Program-made: the position numbers and the translations under genes
Assembly: GCA_030998225.1 (NCBI GenBank)
Contig: JAPYXD010000715.1
Span: 434,001 to 498,000, forward strand
Direction of reading: 5' to 3'
DNA length: 64,000 nucleotides
Source: Diplolepis rosae
Taxonomy: Eukaryota > Arthropoda > Insecta > Hymenoptera > Diplolepididae
Notes under the pieces: model-generated
Told to the model about the DNA's origin: nothing
The model's database searches: none
Seen by the model: the letters and a program-made list of their open reading frames with translations, nothing else
Shown here: positions 35,262 to 44,378 of the stretch, piece after piece
Layout of the letters: each line of letters starts with the position of its first letter
Numbering within the stretch: the first letter of the stretch is position 1

Positions 35262-37043
35262 TCAAAAGTTAAACGTCAAGTCGGTCAGTAAAGGTTTTGT
35301 CACTGAGCTTAAAGGAGTTTTTTGTATAAGTTCTATACGTGTTGGCGTTTTGTTTATTTTTTTAGATATTTTTTGAATTTTCAATAGTAATAATCCTAAA
35401 ATTGTAATCATAAGTAAAGTGATAAAGATTAGTGCTAATGTTAATTTATGTGCACTAGAAATAAAAATTGATGGAATGATTTTTTGAATGTTTGCATACT
35501 TTGTAAGGATAAAGACATGGTTTTCGAAGATTGATAATGGCATGTCTTCTTTTTGCTGAAGAAGAAGTAATACCTTTTTTAGTAAGTGAGGCTCTTGAAT
35601 GGAAATATTATATAAGAATGGTGAAATTATAGCAAGGGAAGTAGTTGATTTGCTGACTGGAATTGAATTATCCATTATATTCAAATGGTTTTGAAGATGG
35701 TAATATGGAGTTGATGAATCTAGATTGCAACCTGATTTTGTTTGCAAAATTCCTATTCCTTGGAGTGTGATTATGGTCTTAGAGTTTTTTCGACATGATA
35801 AGAAAATTTGTCGGGGGAAAATTGTTGAGTATAGCCATCCATGATGAAATTGCAATGGTGTTAGAAAGGGATATTCACTAAAACTGATGAATATTTTACA
35901 CTTGTATGGTTGAGAATTTAGAAACATTGATGTTTCACAAATAGGATTGTTATCGATGTTAGATATAGATCTTGGTGGGTGACAAAATGTTTGGAATCCA
36001 TTTTGATAACATGCATTGAGGAAATTTTCATTTGTTATAAAGTATGATTGGTTATTTGAAGAAATAGCGAGATAAGAATTTTGAGGTTTTATGTAAATAG
36101 AGGAAATTACGTCAGTATTAAAATCGAGATGTATTGGAATTGGATGTGGTTTAAATAATTGAAATTCTTCAGCAGATGGGATTGGTATAGTCATAATAAA
36201 AATCAAGTACTTATCGAATAAGAAGTATTGTATTTTAGAAAATGGAAGGACCATAGAAAAAAGGGATGTTGAAAGGTGTGGGTCTTCTTTGTTGGATTTG
36301 AAGTCTAAGAAGGTATCAGGAAGTAGCATAGGGTGCCATAAATTAGTTGCGGCATGAGTAATAGCTTCTGTAAGTTGGTCAAGGAGTAAAAGAAAAGATT
36401 GAGAAATTTCATGCAGGTCTTTAAGCCAATTTGCTGCTAATATTCGATATAGGTGAATATTTGGATCTTTTTGAGAATTATGCCATTTTTTGTAGGTCAT
36501 AATGTTGTCAAGTTTTGAAGAAAGATTTGTAACTTTTTGGAAAAATGGATTAGGAAGTAGAAATAAATTTTCTTTGGGCCAGTAAAGGGAGGTTTCATTT
36601 CTCATTCTTAATTCTAAAAGTACTTTTTGTATCTGTTGCAAGAATGGATCATTAGTGTTAGAAATATTCGCGATATTACGAGCTTGTCTAGATATAAATG
36701 ATATTTCTTCAAGAAAATAGTTGATGCGTTGTTCTATAAAGTCAAGTTGTGTCTGATGATCGTATAAATTACAATTATTGGCAATATTTGAGAGTATGCA
36801 ATATTCATATAATTTATGTGAGAAATCTATTATTTTGTATTTAAGTACGTCTGGCTGAAAGATATCGATATAAGATATAAAATGATATTTTTCAGAAAAA
36901 AGACGAACTTTTGAAATTGGTTCAAAATAAATCCCTGAAGAATGAGAAAATTGTGAGTCTATGAAGTATTTTTCTGCTTTGGAGAAAAGGAGTGGAATTA
37001 AAATTAAATACACTCTGGATGCTAGTTGATTAAGGAAATTCAT
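35262..37043 (-). CDS. env: second envelope protein, baculovirus F/errantivirus type
   Basis: 593 residues. A hydrophobic signal-like segment is at residues 1-23, followed by GIYFEPISKVRLF near 37, a placement shared with errantivirus Env and baculovirus F proteins. Paired Cys residues lie in the 330-450 region (ACYQNGFQTFC, then CETSMF, YKCKIF, FLSCRK, SGCNLD), as in Baculo_F-type ectodomains. One membrane span lies near residues 532-557 (LTLALIFITLLMITILGLLL), with a cytoplasmic tail. RQAR near 119-122 is a minimal dibasic-type site; a canonical multibasic site is not seen. The protein would mediate membrane fusion. CTTTTCTTTTTCAG ends 22 bases before the ATG, a strong acceptor. It overlaps the CCHC ORF by 14 bases. 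No break is seen. Confidence 0.7.
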   Translation of the reverse strand: MNFLNQLASRVYLILIPLLFSKAEKYFIDSQFSHSSGIYFEPISKVRLFSEKYHFISYIDIFQPDVLKYKIIDFSHKLYEYCILSNIANNCNLYDHQTQLDFIEQRINYFLEEISFISRQARNIANISNTNDPFLQQIQKVLLELRMRNETSLYWPKENLFLLPNPFFQKVTNLSSKLDNIMTYKKWHNSQKDPNIHLYRILAANWLKDLHEISQSFLLLLDQLTEAITHAATNLWHPMLLPDTFLDFKSNKEDPHLSTSLFSMVLPFSKIQYFLFDKYLIFIMTIPIPSAEEFQLFKPHPIPIHLDFNTDVISSIYIKPQNSYLAISSNNQSYFITNENFLNACYQNGFQTFCHPPRSISNIDNNPICETSMFLNSQPYKCKIFISFSEYPFLTPLQFHHGWLYSTIFPRQIFLSCRKNSKTIITLQGIGILQTKSGCNLDSSTPYYHLQNHLNIMDNSIPVSKSTTSLAIISPFLYNISIQEPHLLKKVLLLLQQKEDMPLSIFENHVFILTKYANIQKIIPSIFISSAHKLTLALIFITLLMITILGLLLLKIQKISKKINKTPTRIELIQKTPLSSVTKPLLTDLTFNF

Positions 37044-37260
37044 TAGGCTTCTCGGAAGGCTGAAAAAGAAAAGTAGGATTAATATTGGATAAAATAGGAT
37101 GTTTACATATGGTTGGATTTAGGTCTAGAAGTTTTTTGGAGAAAAGGGGAAAAAAGTCTACTAAATGTTGAGGAGTTTCTTGGTGGAACTGGAGGGGAAA
37201 TTGGGTTGATTTGTCTACCTTAAAAATATTTCGTCTACGGCACTCTTTTGTAGCATGCAT
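37030..37260 (-). CDS. CCHC zinc-knuckle segment
   Basis: The first ATG (37260) lies inside the knuckle. The same frame upstream supplies the start of it, giving CRFCNTQMHATKEC, a perfect C-x2-C-x4-H-x4-C. It overlaps the C-terminal end of the preceding dsRBD ORF in another frame. The knuckle may therefore be the tail of that protein, reached by splicing, by ribosomal frameshifting, or in an ancestor before a frame change. The rest (about 65 residues) is unremarkable. RNA binding is likely. Confidence 0.5.
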   Translation of the reverse strand: MHATKECRRRNIFKVDKSTQFPLQFHQETPQHLVDFFPLFSKKLLDLNPTICKHPILSNINPTFLFQPSEKPNEFP

Positions 37261-37298
37261 TTGAGTGTTACAAAATCTACAGGAATTTTCCCAAGGTA

Positions 37299-37685
37299 TT
37301 AATTTTGGTCTTGGATCGGTTTGAATACTTTGATTTTTGGTTTTTTGCCTTTTTTATCATCATTATTATAAAATTTTTCGTCGCAGAGATCATATGATCT
37401 TATTAGTAGTAATAATAATTTTAAAGCTGCTCTTTTTTCTGCTAATTCACTAGTAGGGCCGGCTTGTATAACGAAATGTTCATTTATATTAATTTGTGCG
37501 AGAAAAAATGAGTTTGTTTTCGAATTCGGATCAGGATAGACTGTATATTGCGGTAACGGCAGTCCATATTTTATCGTGAAGTTTCTTAAAATTTCTACAT
37601 GATTTAAAAATCCCATGGAGTCTGTTCTGTATTTCTTTTTTGGGTAACTTGGTACGTGTGTAGGCTCGTCGTAGTAATGCTCCAT
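37299..37685 (-). CDS. dsRNA-binding domain protein (single domain)
   Basis: 128 residues. Residues about 28-97 fit a double-stranded RNA binding domain: a first helix (NHVEILRNFTIKYG), LPQYTVY, strands with FLAQINI, then a second helix with SELAEKRAALKLLLLL in place of the usual A-K-x-x-A-A signature. The tail is Lys-rich. The ORF stands 37 bases after the two-domain ORF with GATTCAG, acceptor-like, shortly before its ATG. Such proteins in viruses often sequester dsRNA from Dicer. That role here is inference. Confidence 0.7.
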   Translation of the reverse strand: MEHYYDEPTHVPSYPKKKYRTDSMGFLNHVEILRNFTIKYGLPLPQYTVYPDPNSKTNSFFLAQININEHFVIQAGPTSELAEKRAALKLLLLLIRSYDLCDEKFYNNDDKKGKKPKIKVFKPIQDQN

Positions 37686-37722
37686 TGCAGTTGATTTCCT
37701 GAATCGGTATGGAATGTTTATA

Positions 37723-38460
37723 TTAGAATTTATTGTACTGGTTGGGAGGTCTATATCCGCATTTAAAACATTTTTTAAAGCTTTTCGTAGAGAAAGATGA
37801 TGCAGTATGATTATTATTTGTTTTCATTTTATATGAATTTGTATTTTTATCACGATTGTTATTTGAAGTAATAGGTTTTGTTATTTGGCTACTCGTTGAA
37901 GGTTTTGGATCGTTCATAGATGATTCCTGAATTGTTACATGCAAATGTTCTAGTGAGTTTATCAAACGTAGTTCACATTTCTCGTCTTTATGCGAAAGAG
38001 AATTAATAACTTTTATGGCAGCAAAATCCTTAGCTGTTTTTATTGAGTTTGCTATTCCTATTTGTTTAATGTTATTAATGAAACAAATTGCTATGTATGT
38101 TGAGTCTTTTGATGAGGTTTTTATTCGTAATACTGTATATTTTGGATACTCAAATTTATTTTCAGTGCAAATTTCGTTTAATTTTTTGCAATTTTTACTA
38201 ATAGAGTTTGGTTGGACGTTTTGATTTGTTTCCTTTGATTCATTAATTAAGGCATTATATAAATTTTGTGCTACCTTTTGCTTTACATTTTCTTTATCTT
38301 TGCCACTATTCATTATTATATAATTTTTATATTGTAAATTAACGTGAAATAGACATTCATTATTATTGGTTTGTTCAATGAGTATCTCATAAATCAGGGG
38401 TGGATCTCCTCTTTGTTGAATAATTTTGTTTAGTAAGGTTGTAAAAGGAACATGCGACAT
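37723..38460 (-). CDS. dsRNA-binding protein with two domains
   Basis: 245 residues. The first dsRBD is at residues about 5-72 (PFTTLLNKIIQQRG, PLIYEI, LFHVNLQY, ending QKVAQNLYNALIN). The second is at about 91-156 (KKLNEICTENKFEYPKYTV, AICFINN, then KTAKDFAAIKVINSL). A Ser/Asn-rich linker follows, with a C-terminal CFKC that is half a zinc knuckle. The ATG is ten bases after the stop of the first envelope ORF, with CATCTTCAG just before it, acceptor-like. Suppression of RNA interference is the obvious guess for an insect virus, but packaging or other RNA roles are possible. The frame is intact. Confidence 0.78.
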   Translation of the reverse strand: MSHVPFTTLLNKIIQQRGDPPLIYEILIEQTNNNECLFHVNLQYKNYIIMNSGKDKENVKQKVAQNLYNALINESKETNQNVQPNSISKNCKKLNEICTENKFEYPKYTVLRIKTSSKDSTYIAICFINNIKQIGIANSIKTAKDFAAIKVINSLSHKDEKCELRLINSLEHLHVTIQESSMNDPKPSTSSQITKPITSNNNRDKNTNSYKMKTNNNHTASSFSTKSFKKCFKCGYRPPNQYNKF

Positions 38461-38470
38461 TCTGAAGATG

Positions 38471-40501
38471 TTAGATTTGGATAGAGTAGTGGGTTCTACT
38501 AAGTTCTTCTTTTAATTCAGAGTGAGGATAAAGAGTTGTGTTTGTATTATTGTGATCTTTACCTGAAGTAGTGTTTGCGTAATACGATGGACTTTTAGGT
38601 GCCTCTTTCGAGCTTTGTGGTGCTGAAGCTGTTAGCAGTTCTTGATGACTCTCAGCAGGAGGTCCAGAAGGTCGATGGGTACCTAAGTGTAATAAGAGGT
38701 TAGTGACCGAATCCCAGAAGGCGCCTAGTAGATAGAGAGACCATCCAAATAATCTGTGTAGCGCATATCCATGAATAATGGTATCAGCTATCAATTTAAT
38801 CCCTCTAATTATTATTATTAATCCAATTAGGCCTGCACTAGTAGTTCCAAAACTTGTAAAAATTGTCCAAAATCTACCCCATGCGGATTCAGCAATTTTA
38901 TCAATTACATCTTCATTAAATAAATTCGTTAATGATATTCCTTGATTAATAGTTGGATGTCCTGTTATTTCTCTAGCTAAAGAATTTAGAATCATTGGTT
39001 TTTCTGCTGGAAACATAATATGATCTCGCAGTTTATCAAGATCAGATTGAGAATAAATGCCACTTGTTGCTAAGGATGAAGGATTTGTGTATTTCCAGGT
39101 TGCTTTTGTGAGAGGTTTAACTATAGTTGGTGCTATGGATTCGACAGGATTTGGAAGTAATTTGTACCAGGTTTCTCCAAAAAGGTACATTGGTGGAAGG
39201 AAAGAATTGCAATTTGTTTGGATACCTGATTTTGTTAATATATGAGTTCGTGGAGAAAGGAAAAAGGATTGATTTCCTCTAAATATTGGTAGTTGTAGAT
39301 AACATTCTTCAGTTTTGCGATATTTTACTTCAACCGGTATACATTTTACGATATGTACTACTTCTCCTGCAATTACTGACATATATCCTGGGCCTTTCAT
39401 TAAATGATATGCAAATTCGTCTGGTGATTGGGTTGCTAAGGTTAATGTATTTCTAAAAACTTGCTGTTCAAGTATGCATCGTTGAGTAAGAACATCGTGA
39501 TAAAGTCTATTTACTTCAGTGCGTATGTGTCGTTCTACATATATAAATTTAGAATTGACGTATGTGAAAATGTCCATATTTTGAACTTCTAAATGTTTAT
39601 TTTCTAAAAATGAATTCCCAGGTCTGGTTTCAAAAATTAATAATTTTGGATGTTCGGTTTGTATTAAAACGTAACTGCAAACTGGTTTTCTTGTTTTTTC
39701 AGCTAGTACGAAAGTTATATCCTCAGTCGTTAAAGAATAAAAGGTTTCAGAATTGTCTGTCGTGTTGTCATAGGTCTTATTTGCTGGTCCTTCATAAATA
39801 ATTTCATATTTGTTAAAATTACATACGTCATTAGGTAATGTATCCCAGAATGTTTGTCCATATTCTACGTCAGTACAGAATGTGTCTGAAAGTGTGCATA
39901 TTATTCCAGATCCTAATTGAATTTTATTTGAATTTAAATGAATAGTCGCGTAATGTTCTTGTAAAGTTTTTTTGAATATTGCTTGGACTACGACATTATT
40001 CCATGTTCCGTATGGGTCAGAAAATTGTGTACCAGTACAGTCTCCATTAGGTGTTACAGAACCTGCTAAAGTAACGCTATGAAATGAAGTTTCATTTACT
40101 TTTAACTTTGATATCTGAAGAGAAGGGGTTACTAAAAATGTTCCTATTGTGTGCATTTGATTACATTGATCTCGTGTAACATCATGTATATATTCACTGT
40201 GGCCATTTGCTACTATGGAACTGTGAGAATGCATACCACAATGAGAGATGGCGCGTCGAATTTCTATTTTGCATTGTATTACTTTTGTATTTGAAAATCC
40301 AGTTAATTGTAAAAGTTGTATATAAGTTCTTTCAACATGTACTTGAGATCGAGGTAGATCACATTCTCCTACCTCTAGTAAAGATAATGTCGTAATATTT
40401 GATTGATTTGAACCGCAATCGAATCCTATGATGGCGTAGACTGTTGTTATATAGTTGAAGTTGCAAGTGAGCAGTGCCAAAAGGAAGCCTCGTAATCCCA
40501 T
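38471..40501 (-). CDS. first envelope protein, chuvirus-like glycoprotein
   Basis: From ATG 40501 the protein has 676 residues. I chose this start because CTCTTTTTTCCAG, a strong splice acceptor, ends two bases before it and a signal peptide follows (MGLRGFLLALL..., through TTVYA). The frame is open for another 90 codons upstream, to 40771. The ectodomain begins GFDCGS, then ITTLSLLEVGECDL, TYIQLLQL and a CGMHSHSS motif, features I associate with glycoproteins of Chuviridae/Jingchuvirales, which have class III fusion-protein character. Several N-glycosylation sites are present. Near the end lie two hydrophobic segments (SAGLIGLIIIIRGIKLI and LFGWSLYLLGAFW) and a Ser/Pro-rich tail. Chuviral glycoproteins are known to have been captured by arthropod LTR elements. 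Confidence 0.72.
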   Translation of the reverse strand: MGLRGFLLALLTCNFNYITTVYAIIGFDCGSNQSNITTLSLLEVGECDLPRSQVHVERTYIQLLQLTGFSNTKVIQCKIEIRRAISHCGMHSHSSIVANGHSEYIHDVTRDQCNQMHTIGTFLVTPSLQISKLKVNETSFHSVTLAGSVTPNGDCTGTQFSDPYGTWNNVVVQAIFKKTLQEHYATIHLNSNKIQLGSGIICTLSDTFCTDVEYGQTFWDTLPNDVCNFNKYEIIYEGPANKTYDNTTDNSETFYSLTTEDITFVLAEKTRKPVCSYVLIQTEHPKLLIFETRPGNSFLENKHLEVQNMDIFTYVNSKFIYVERHIRTEVNRLYHDVLTQRCILEQQVFRNTLTLATQSPDEFAYHLMKGPGYMSVIAGEVVHIVKCIPVEVKYRKTEECYLQLPIFRGNQSFFLSPRTHILTKSGIQTNCNSFLPPMYLFGETWYKLLPNPVESIAPTIVKPLTKATWKYTNPSSLATSGIYSQSDLDKLRDHIMFPAEKPMILNSLAREITGHPTINQGISLTNLFNEDVIDKIAESAWGRFWTIFTSFGTTSAGLIGLIIIIRGIKLIADTIIHGYALHRLFGWSLYLLGAFWDSVTNLLLHLGTHRPSGPPAESHQELLTASAPQSSKEAPKSPSYYANTTSGKDHNNTNTTLYPHSELKEELSRTHYSIQI

Positions 40502-40620
40502 CTCTGGAAAAAAGAGGTTCCAATTAGCAGCTTGCTTTGTAATATAAGAATAGGAAAATGTTTTATCATTAAATATGTATATTTTTGAAGTTATTGATTT
40601 ACTTTTTGTATTTTGCGTTC

Positions 40621-40902
40621 CTAGTTCATTATATCCAACATGTCGGCTATGACAATGTGATTTGATAGCCGTAAACTGAGAATTAAATTTTTGTATGCGT
40701 CCGGTCCTCTTGTTTTGATTGTTGAAAAAATGTCTTTTATTATTTCTGGATTGTTTAGATTTCTGTTCCATGTGGGGATATTGCAGTCGTCTTTCTTAAA
40801 AATTCCAGTTTGAATTAAGTATGGCCAGAGAGCTACCATGTCGATAAAACAGGGAACTATTTCAATGAGATCATCTATGCGTTTGCGATGAATTTGTTCC
40901 AT
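40621..40902 (-). CDS. small CARD-like protein
   Basis: 93 residues, all helical in appearance and spanning one death-fold domain. RKRIDDLIEIVPCFIDMVAL fits helices 1-2, LIQTGIFKKDD fits the turn before helix 3, and the signature IKTRGPDAYKNLILSLRLS, followed by HIVIADML, matches helices 4-6 of caspase recruitment domains (R-G-x-x-A-x-x-x-x-x-x-x-L). There is no other domain, so it could act as a decoy or adaptor. Its start region follows two acceptor-like sites (AATTTTCAG, ATTATTCCAG). It overlaps the upstream open part of the glycoprotein frame in another frame. The assignment is by pattern only. 40903-41152 is AT-rich non-coding sequence. Confidence 0.65.
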   Translation of the reverse strand: MEQIHRKRIDDLIEIVPCFIDMVALWPYLIQTGIFKKDDCNIPTWNRNLNNPEIIKDIFSTIKTRGPDAYKNLILSLRLSNHIVIADMLDIMN

Positions 40903-41152
40903 TATATCTGGAATAATGTGTTATGTCTGAAAATTCATTTTTATTTTGTTTTATATATATTTTTTATTTTATATATAAAACATATATTTTCATAACAAAA
41001 AAAAAATTTTATTTTTTATACTTTTACTATTTATCGACAAAATAAAATTTCTATATCTTATTTAAGTTGTATATGTATATATATATAAATATATATATAT
41101 ATATTTTTTTTTATAATTAAGGTACAGATATTTTGTTTCTATTTTTATTTAT

Positions 41153-41590
41153 TTACTTTTGTACTTGCACATGTGAGAGTTTTAGTCTATTAATGTGGAC
41201 AACAGTAGGTTTGCCTTTATAGCTTATTTTGACATTCCCTTTTCCTAACACTTCCAATATTTCATAAGGCCCTGTATAATGGCTGTCAAGTTTTTTAATT
41301 TTTCCTCCTTTTAATAAAAACACGTAATCTCCAATTTTTACTTCTAAAGGACTTATTTTTTTGTCATAATATAATTTCGATTTTTCTTTTGCTGAAATAA
41401 GATTTTCTCTTGCTTGTGTTCGCATTTCATGTAGTTGTGTTACGAAATTAATTAAATAATCGTCATATGTTTGTAATTTTTCTTGTTGTGATAAAGGTTC
41501 ACTGGAAGGTTCACGAGCTAGTTTACCAAAAACCAATTCATAGGGTGTGCATTTTGTGCCTTCATGTACACTAGTATTATATGAGAACAT
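41153..41590 (-). pseudogene. pol: integrase C-terminal part with GPY/F module
   Basis: The frame gives the end of the integrase core (MFSYNTSVHEGTKCTPYELVF), a helical segment, and the C-terminal module HYTGPYEILEVLGKGNVKI, a GPY/F motif of Ty3/gypsy integrases. Its natural upstream part continues through a region holding the catalytic Glu (SNGSLERSHH). It is split from the first integrase frame by a one-base length difference in an A4 run (plus strand 41699-41702). Confidence 0.85.
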
Positions 41591-41606
41591 TGCTAGTTCA
41601 AGCCAA

Positions 41607-42287
41607 TCATCCCATTCTGAATTTTTTGCAACAAATTGTTTGAGATATTCTCCTAAAACATGATGTGAACGTTCTAATGACCCGTTTGATTGAGGGTGAA
41701 AATGCTGTGGTACGAAATTGTTTAATTCTAAAACGTTTTGCCAATCTTTTTAATAAATTACTTAAAAAATCTCTGCCTTGGTCAGTAAGTACTCCTTTCG
41801 GTGATCCAAATATGCAAATAAATTTTTTCACGAAAGCATCTGCTATCGTACTAGCTTGGTGATTAGGAAGAGGTATTGCTAAAGAATATTTGGTAAAATT
41901 GTCTTGTATCGTTAGAATATATAAGTTACCAGATTTTGTTTCAGGTAGTGGACCAACAATGTCCATTGATATTTTTTCAAAAGCAGTAGTGGGTGTGTCA
42001 GTGATTACCATAGGGTTTTTTGTTTTGACTCTGATTAATTTTTTCAGTTGACATTGTAAACAGCCTTGAATATATTTTTGAATGTCTACTTTCATATTTT
42101 CCCAAAAAAAATTTTGGCGAATTCGGCTATAAGTTTTTGTAACGCCTTTATGGCCTCCTAATGCTGAGGAGTGAGCTTCTTCAATTAAATGAGTTCGTTG
42201 TTCCTTTGTTGGATATTGCGTTATTCCATTGCAAACTATAATTTTTGTAGTTGAATTTGAAAAAATTGAATCGAAAATTGATTTCAC
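41607..42287 (-). pseudogene. pol: integrase N-terminal and core part
   Basis: It holds the HHCC zinc finger (EEAHSSALGGHKGVTKTY, then CLQCQLKK), the core start SMDIVGPLPE with the first catalytic Asp, and LTDQGRDF with the second. The third catalytic residue is in the next frame. The frame then runs out in nonsense (SIKRVIRTF...). The integrase would insert viral cDNA into the host genome. As read, the protein is interrupted. 42288-42502 continues the same region in other frames. Confidence 0.88.
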
Positions 42288-42502
42288 TTCTTCCCAAGGT
42301 ATATGATTAATTCTGGAAGTTTTTGATATACTAATAGATCGTAATTTAAATTTTTGAGATAATTCATGTAATGAATGAATTGATAATTTTATATTATTTA
42401 AAGTTTCAGATAAATTATCTTTAGTTTCTTCTTCAATTGGAAGTGCAAAATGGTAGTAGTTTCCTTTTTTAATCTCTTTTGCTATCCCCTTTTGTAAATT
42501 TT

Positions 42503-43659
42503 TTAAATTTTTGGTAAAGTTTCACGTTTTTCTAAAATTTTTGATCCGTTGTCGCGAGGAGTTCCATTTGTTGTAACAAAATATGCATAATTATCTTTTC
42601 GCATAGTTAATTGATCGCGACATTCAACTAAATTTTTCTTTGTTATAATTTTTTCTGTTTGAGAGTTTATAGGAGGAGGTTCTGGGGGTGGACGATTATA
42701 ATTATCATGATCTTTATCGATTTTTTCACAATTTATTTGAGATCTTCGGTTTAATCTCAAATTTTCTTCAAAATAAGGCTCTTCAAATTCTTCTTCCAAT
42801 TTTTCTTCTTGGTTTTCTTCAAACTTCTCATCAAAATTTTCCTCAAGATTGTCTTCAAAATTTTCTTCAAAATTCTGTTCGGAAATTCTTTTCAAAATCG
42901 TCTTCAAGATCATCTTCAAAATTCTCTTCCCAATTTTCTTCATAATTTTCTCCATCATTTCCTTCGTGTGAGGTTTCAATGTCGTTGATTTCATCTTCTG
43001 AGGTTGAAAAATAATTCTCACTTTCTTCACTTTCAAATTCATTAATATTTTTTGGCTTCTTGGCATTCTTCTTCTTTTTATTTTTGGCTTGAGTTTGTTT
43101 CAAATAATCTAAATAATCAGGATCAGAGTCGGAATCTGATTCTACTTTTGTTCGGCTTCCCTTTTGCACATTTATTTCTGGTAATTCGTTTTCAAACATT
43201 TGTTTTCTTGGCCTACCTCTCTTTCTTTTTGTTTGAGAGGGAATATTTTTCAAATTTGTAAGTAGATTTTTTCTTGGCCTACCTCGTGGTTTTTTCATAA
43301 GAGGTTTAGAAGAAAAATTTTCGTCTAATTTTTCTTGAGTTTCGTTTCGATTCAAATTTTTTTGTTTTTTTTGATCTATTCGGGTTTGAGCTCTAGGAGT
43401 AATAGTTTTACATGATAAATTTTCGTATTTTTTGGAAAAACACTGGACTTAATAAAAATATTGTCATAAAACTAAGTCTTGAAGCCATATTTTTGAATAA
43501 ATTTGTGTAGTTTAAAATATTCTTACCAATCTCACTAAATAATTCTTCACTAAGAAATTCCTGGAAATCTTCTGGGATTTTTGAGTCGATATTTAATATT
43601 TGGGCTTCCGAAATTTCGCTAAAACGATCTACGTCGTCTGGTACGATTTCTGGATTCAA
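42503..43659 (-). pseudogene. pol: pol linker with AT-hooks and acidic repeats
   Basis: Three overlapping frames (43659-43408, 43355-42867, 43066-42503) appear to be pieces of one reading between RNase H and integrase. The middle piece has two AT-hook motifs, KKPRGRPRKN near residue 21 and KRKRGRPRKQ near 44. AT-hooks bind the minor groove of AT-rich DNA. A strongly acidic stretch with repeated EENFED units then continues into the third frame, followed by a Pro-rich PPPEPPPINS. The frame changes lie near 43430 and 42895. I know of no standard gypsy domain like this between RNase H and integrase. Confidence 0.6.
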
Positions 43660-43679
43660 GTTTCTTCGTTTTGAAGGTC

Positions 43680-44378
43680 TTACCTCATTTTTAGAGTTTT
43701 CTTGTTTTTTTCTTTGTAAAAGTTTTCTTTGAAAACATTTTTTCTTGGGAAGTCATAAAAAGTATCATTGGCGTCAACTTGTAAATATCTTGATTTCTCT
43801 TTGTTATCATCAATAGGGTTTCTTGAGAGAGCGTCTGCATTTACATTCATTTTTCCTGCTTTGTAAATTACATCAAAATCATATTCTGCGAGTTTCAGTC
43901 TCCAACGTGAAACTCGTGAACAAGGGTCTTTAGAATTTTGAAACCAAACTAGAGGTTTGTGATCAGTCACTAAAGTAAATTTTCTCCCATACAAATAAGG
44001 ACGAAAATGAGTTACACAAAATATTATAGCAAGAGCTTCTTTCTCATATGTATCATATTTTTTCTCAGTATCACTTAGACTACGTGAAGCATATGCTATT
44101 GGCTTATCTTTACCTATTTTACCTTGTGATAAAATACCTCCTATTGCAAATCCTGAGGCATCTGTTGTGAGTATAAAAGGTTGAGAAAAATCAGGTCGTT
44201 GTAAAAGTGGTTCTTCACATAATTTTGCTTTTAAAATTTCGAAAGCTGCTTGTTGTTTTTCTGTCCAATTAAAAGGTGTATCTTTTTTCAGAAGTTGATT
44301 TAAAGGACTTGCAATTTTTGAAAATCCATCAATAAATCGTCTATAATATCCTGCTAAGCCTAAAAATTGTTTTAACAT
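43680..44378 (-). pseudogene. pol: RNase H domain
   Basis: It opens with [20 protein letters not shown], the connection to RT, then [34 protein letters not shown] (catalytic Asp), [20 protein letters not shown] (catalytic Glu), and [11 protein letters not shown]. It ends [10 protein letters not shown], typical of Ty3/gypsy RNase H. It is separated from RT by a one-base length difference in a T4 run (plus strand 44370-44373). It would degrade RNA in the RNA-DNA hybrid. Confidence 0.9.

Noticed and set aside
42688..43261. Plus-strand ORFs opposite the acidic linker
   Set aside because: They are the complement of the Glu/Lys-rich pol linker and give only Phe/Leu/Gln runs.
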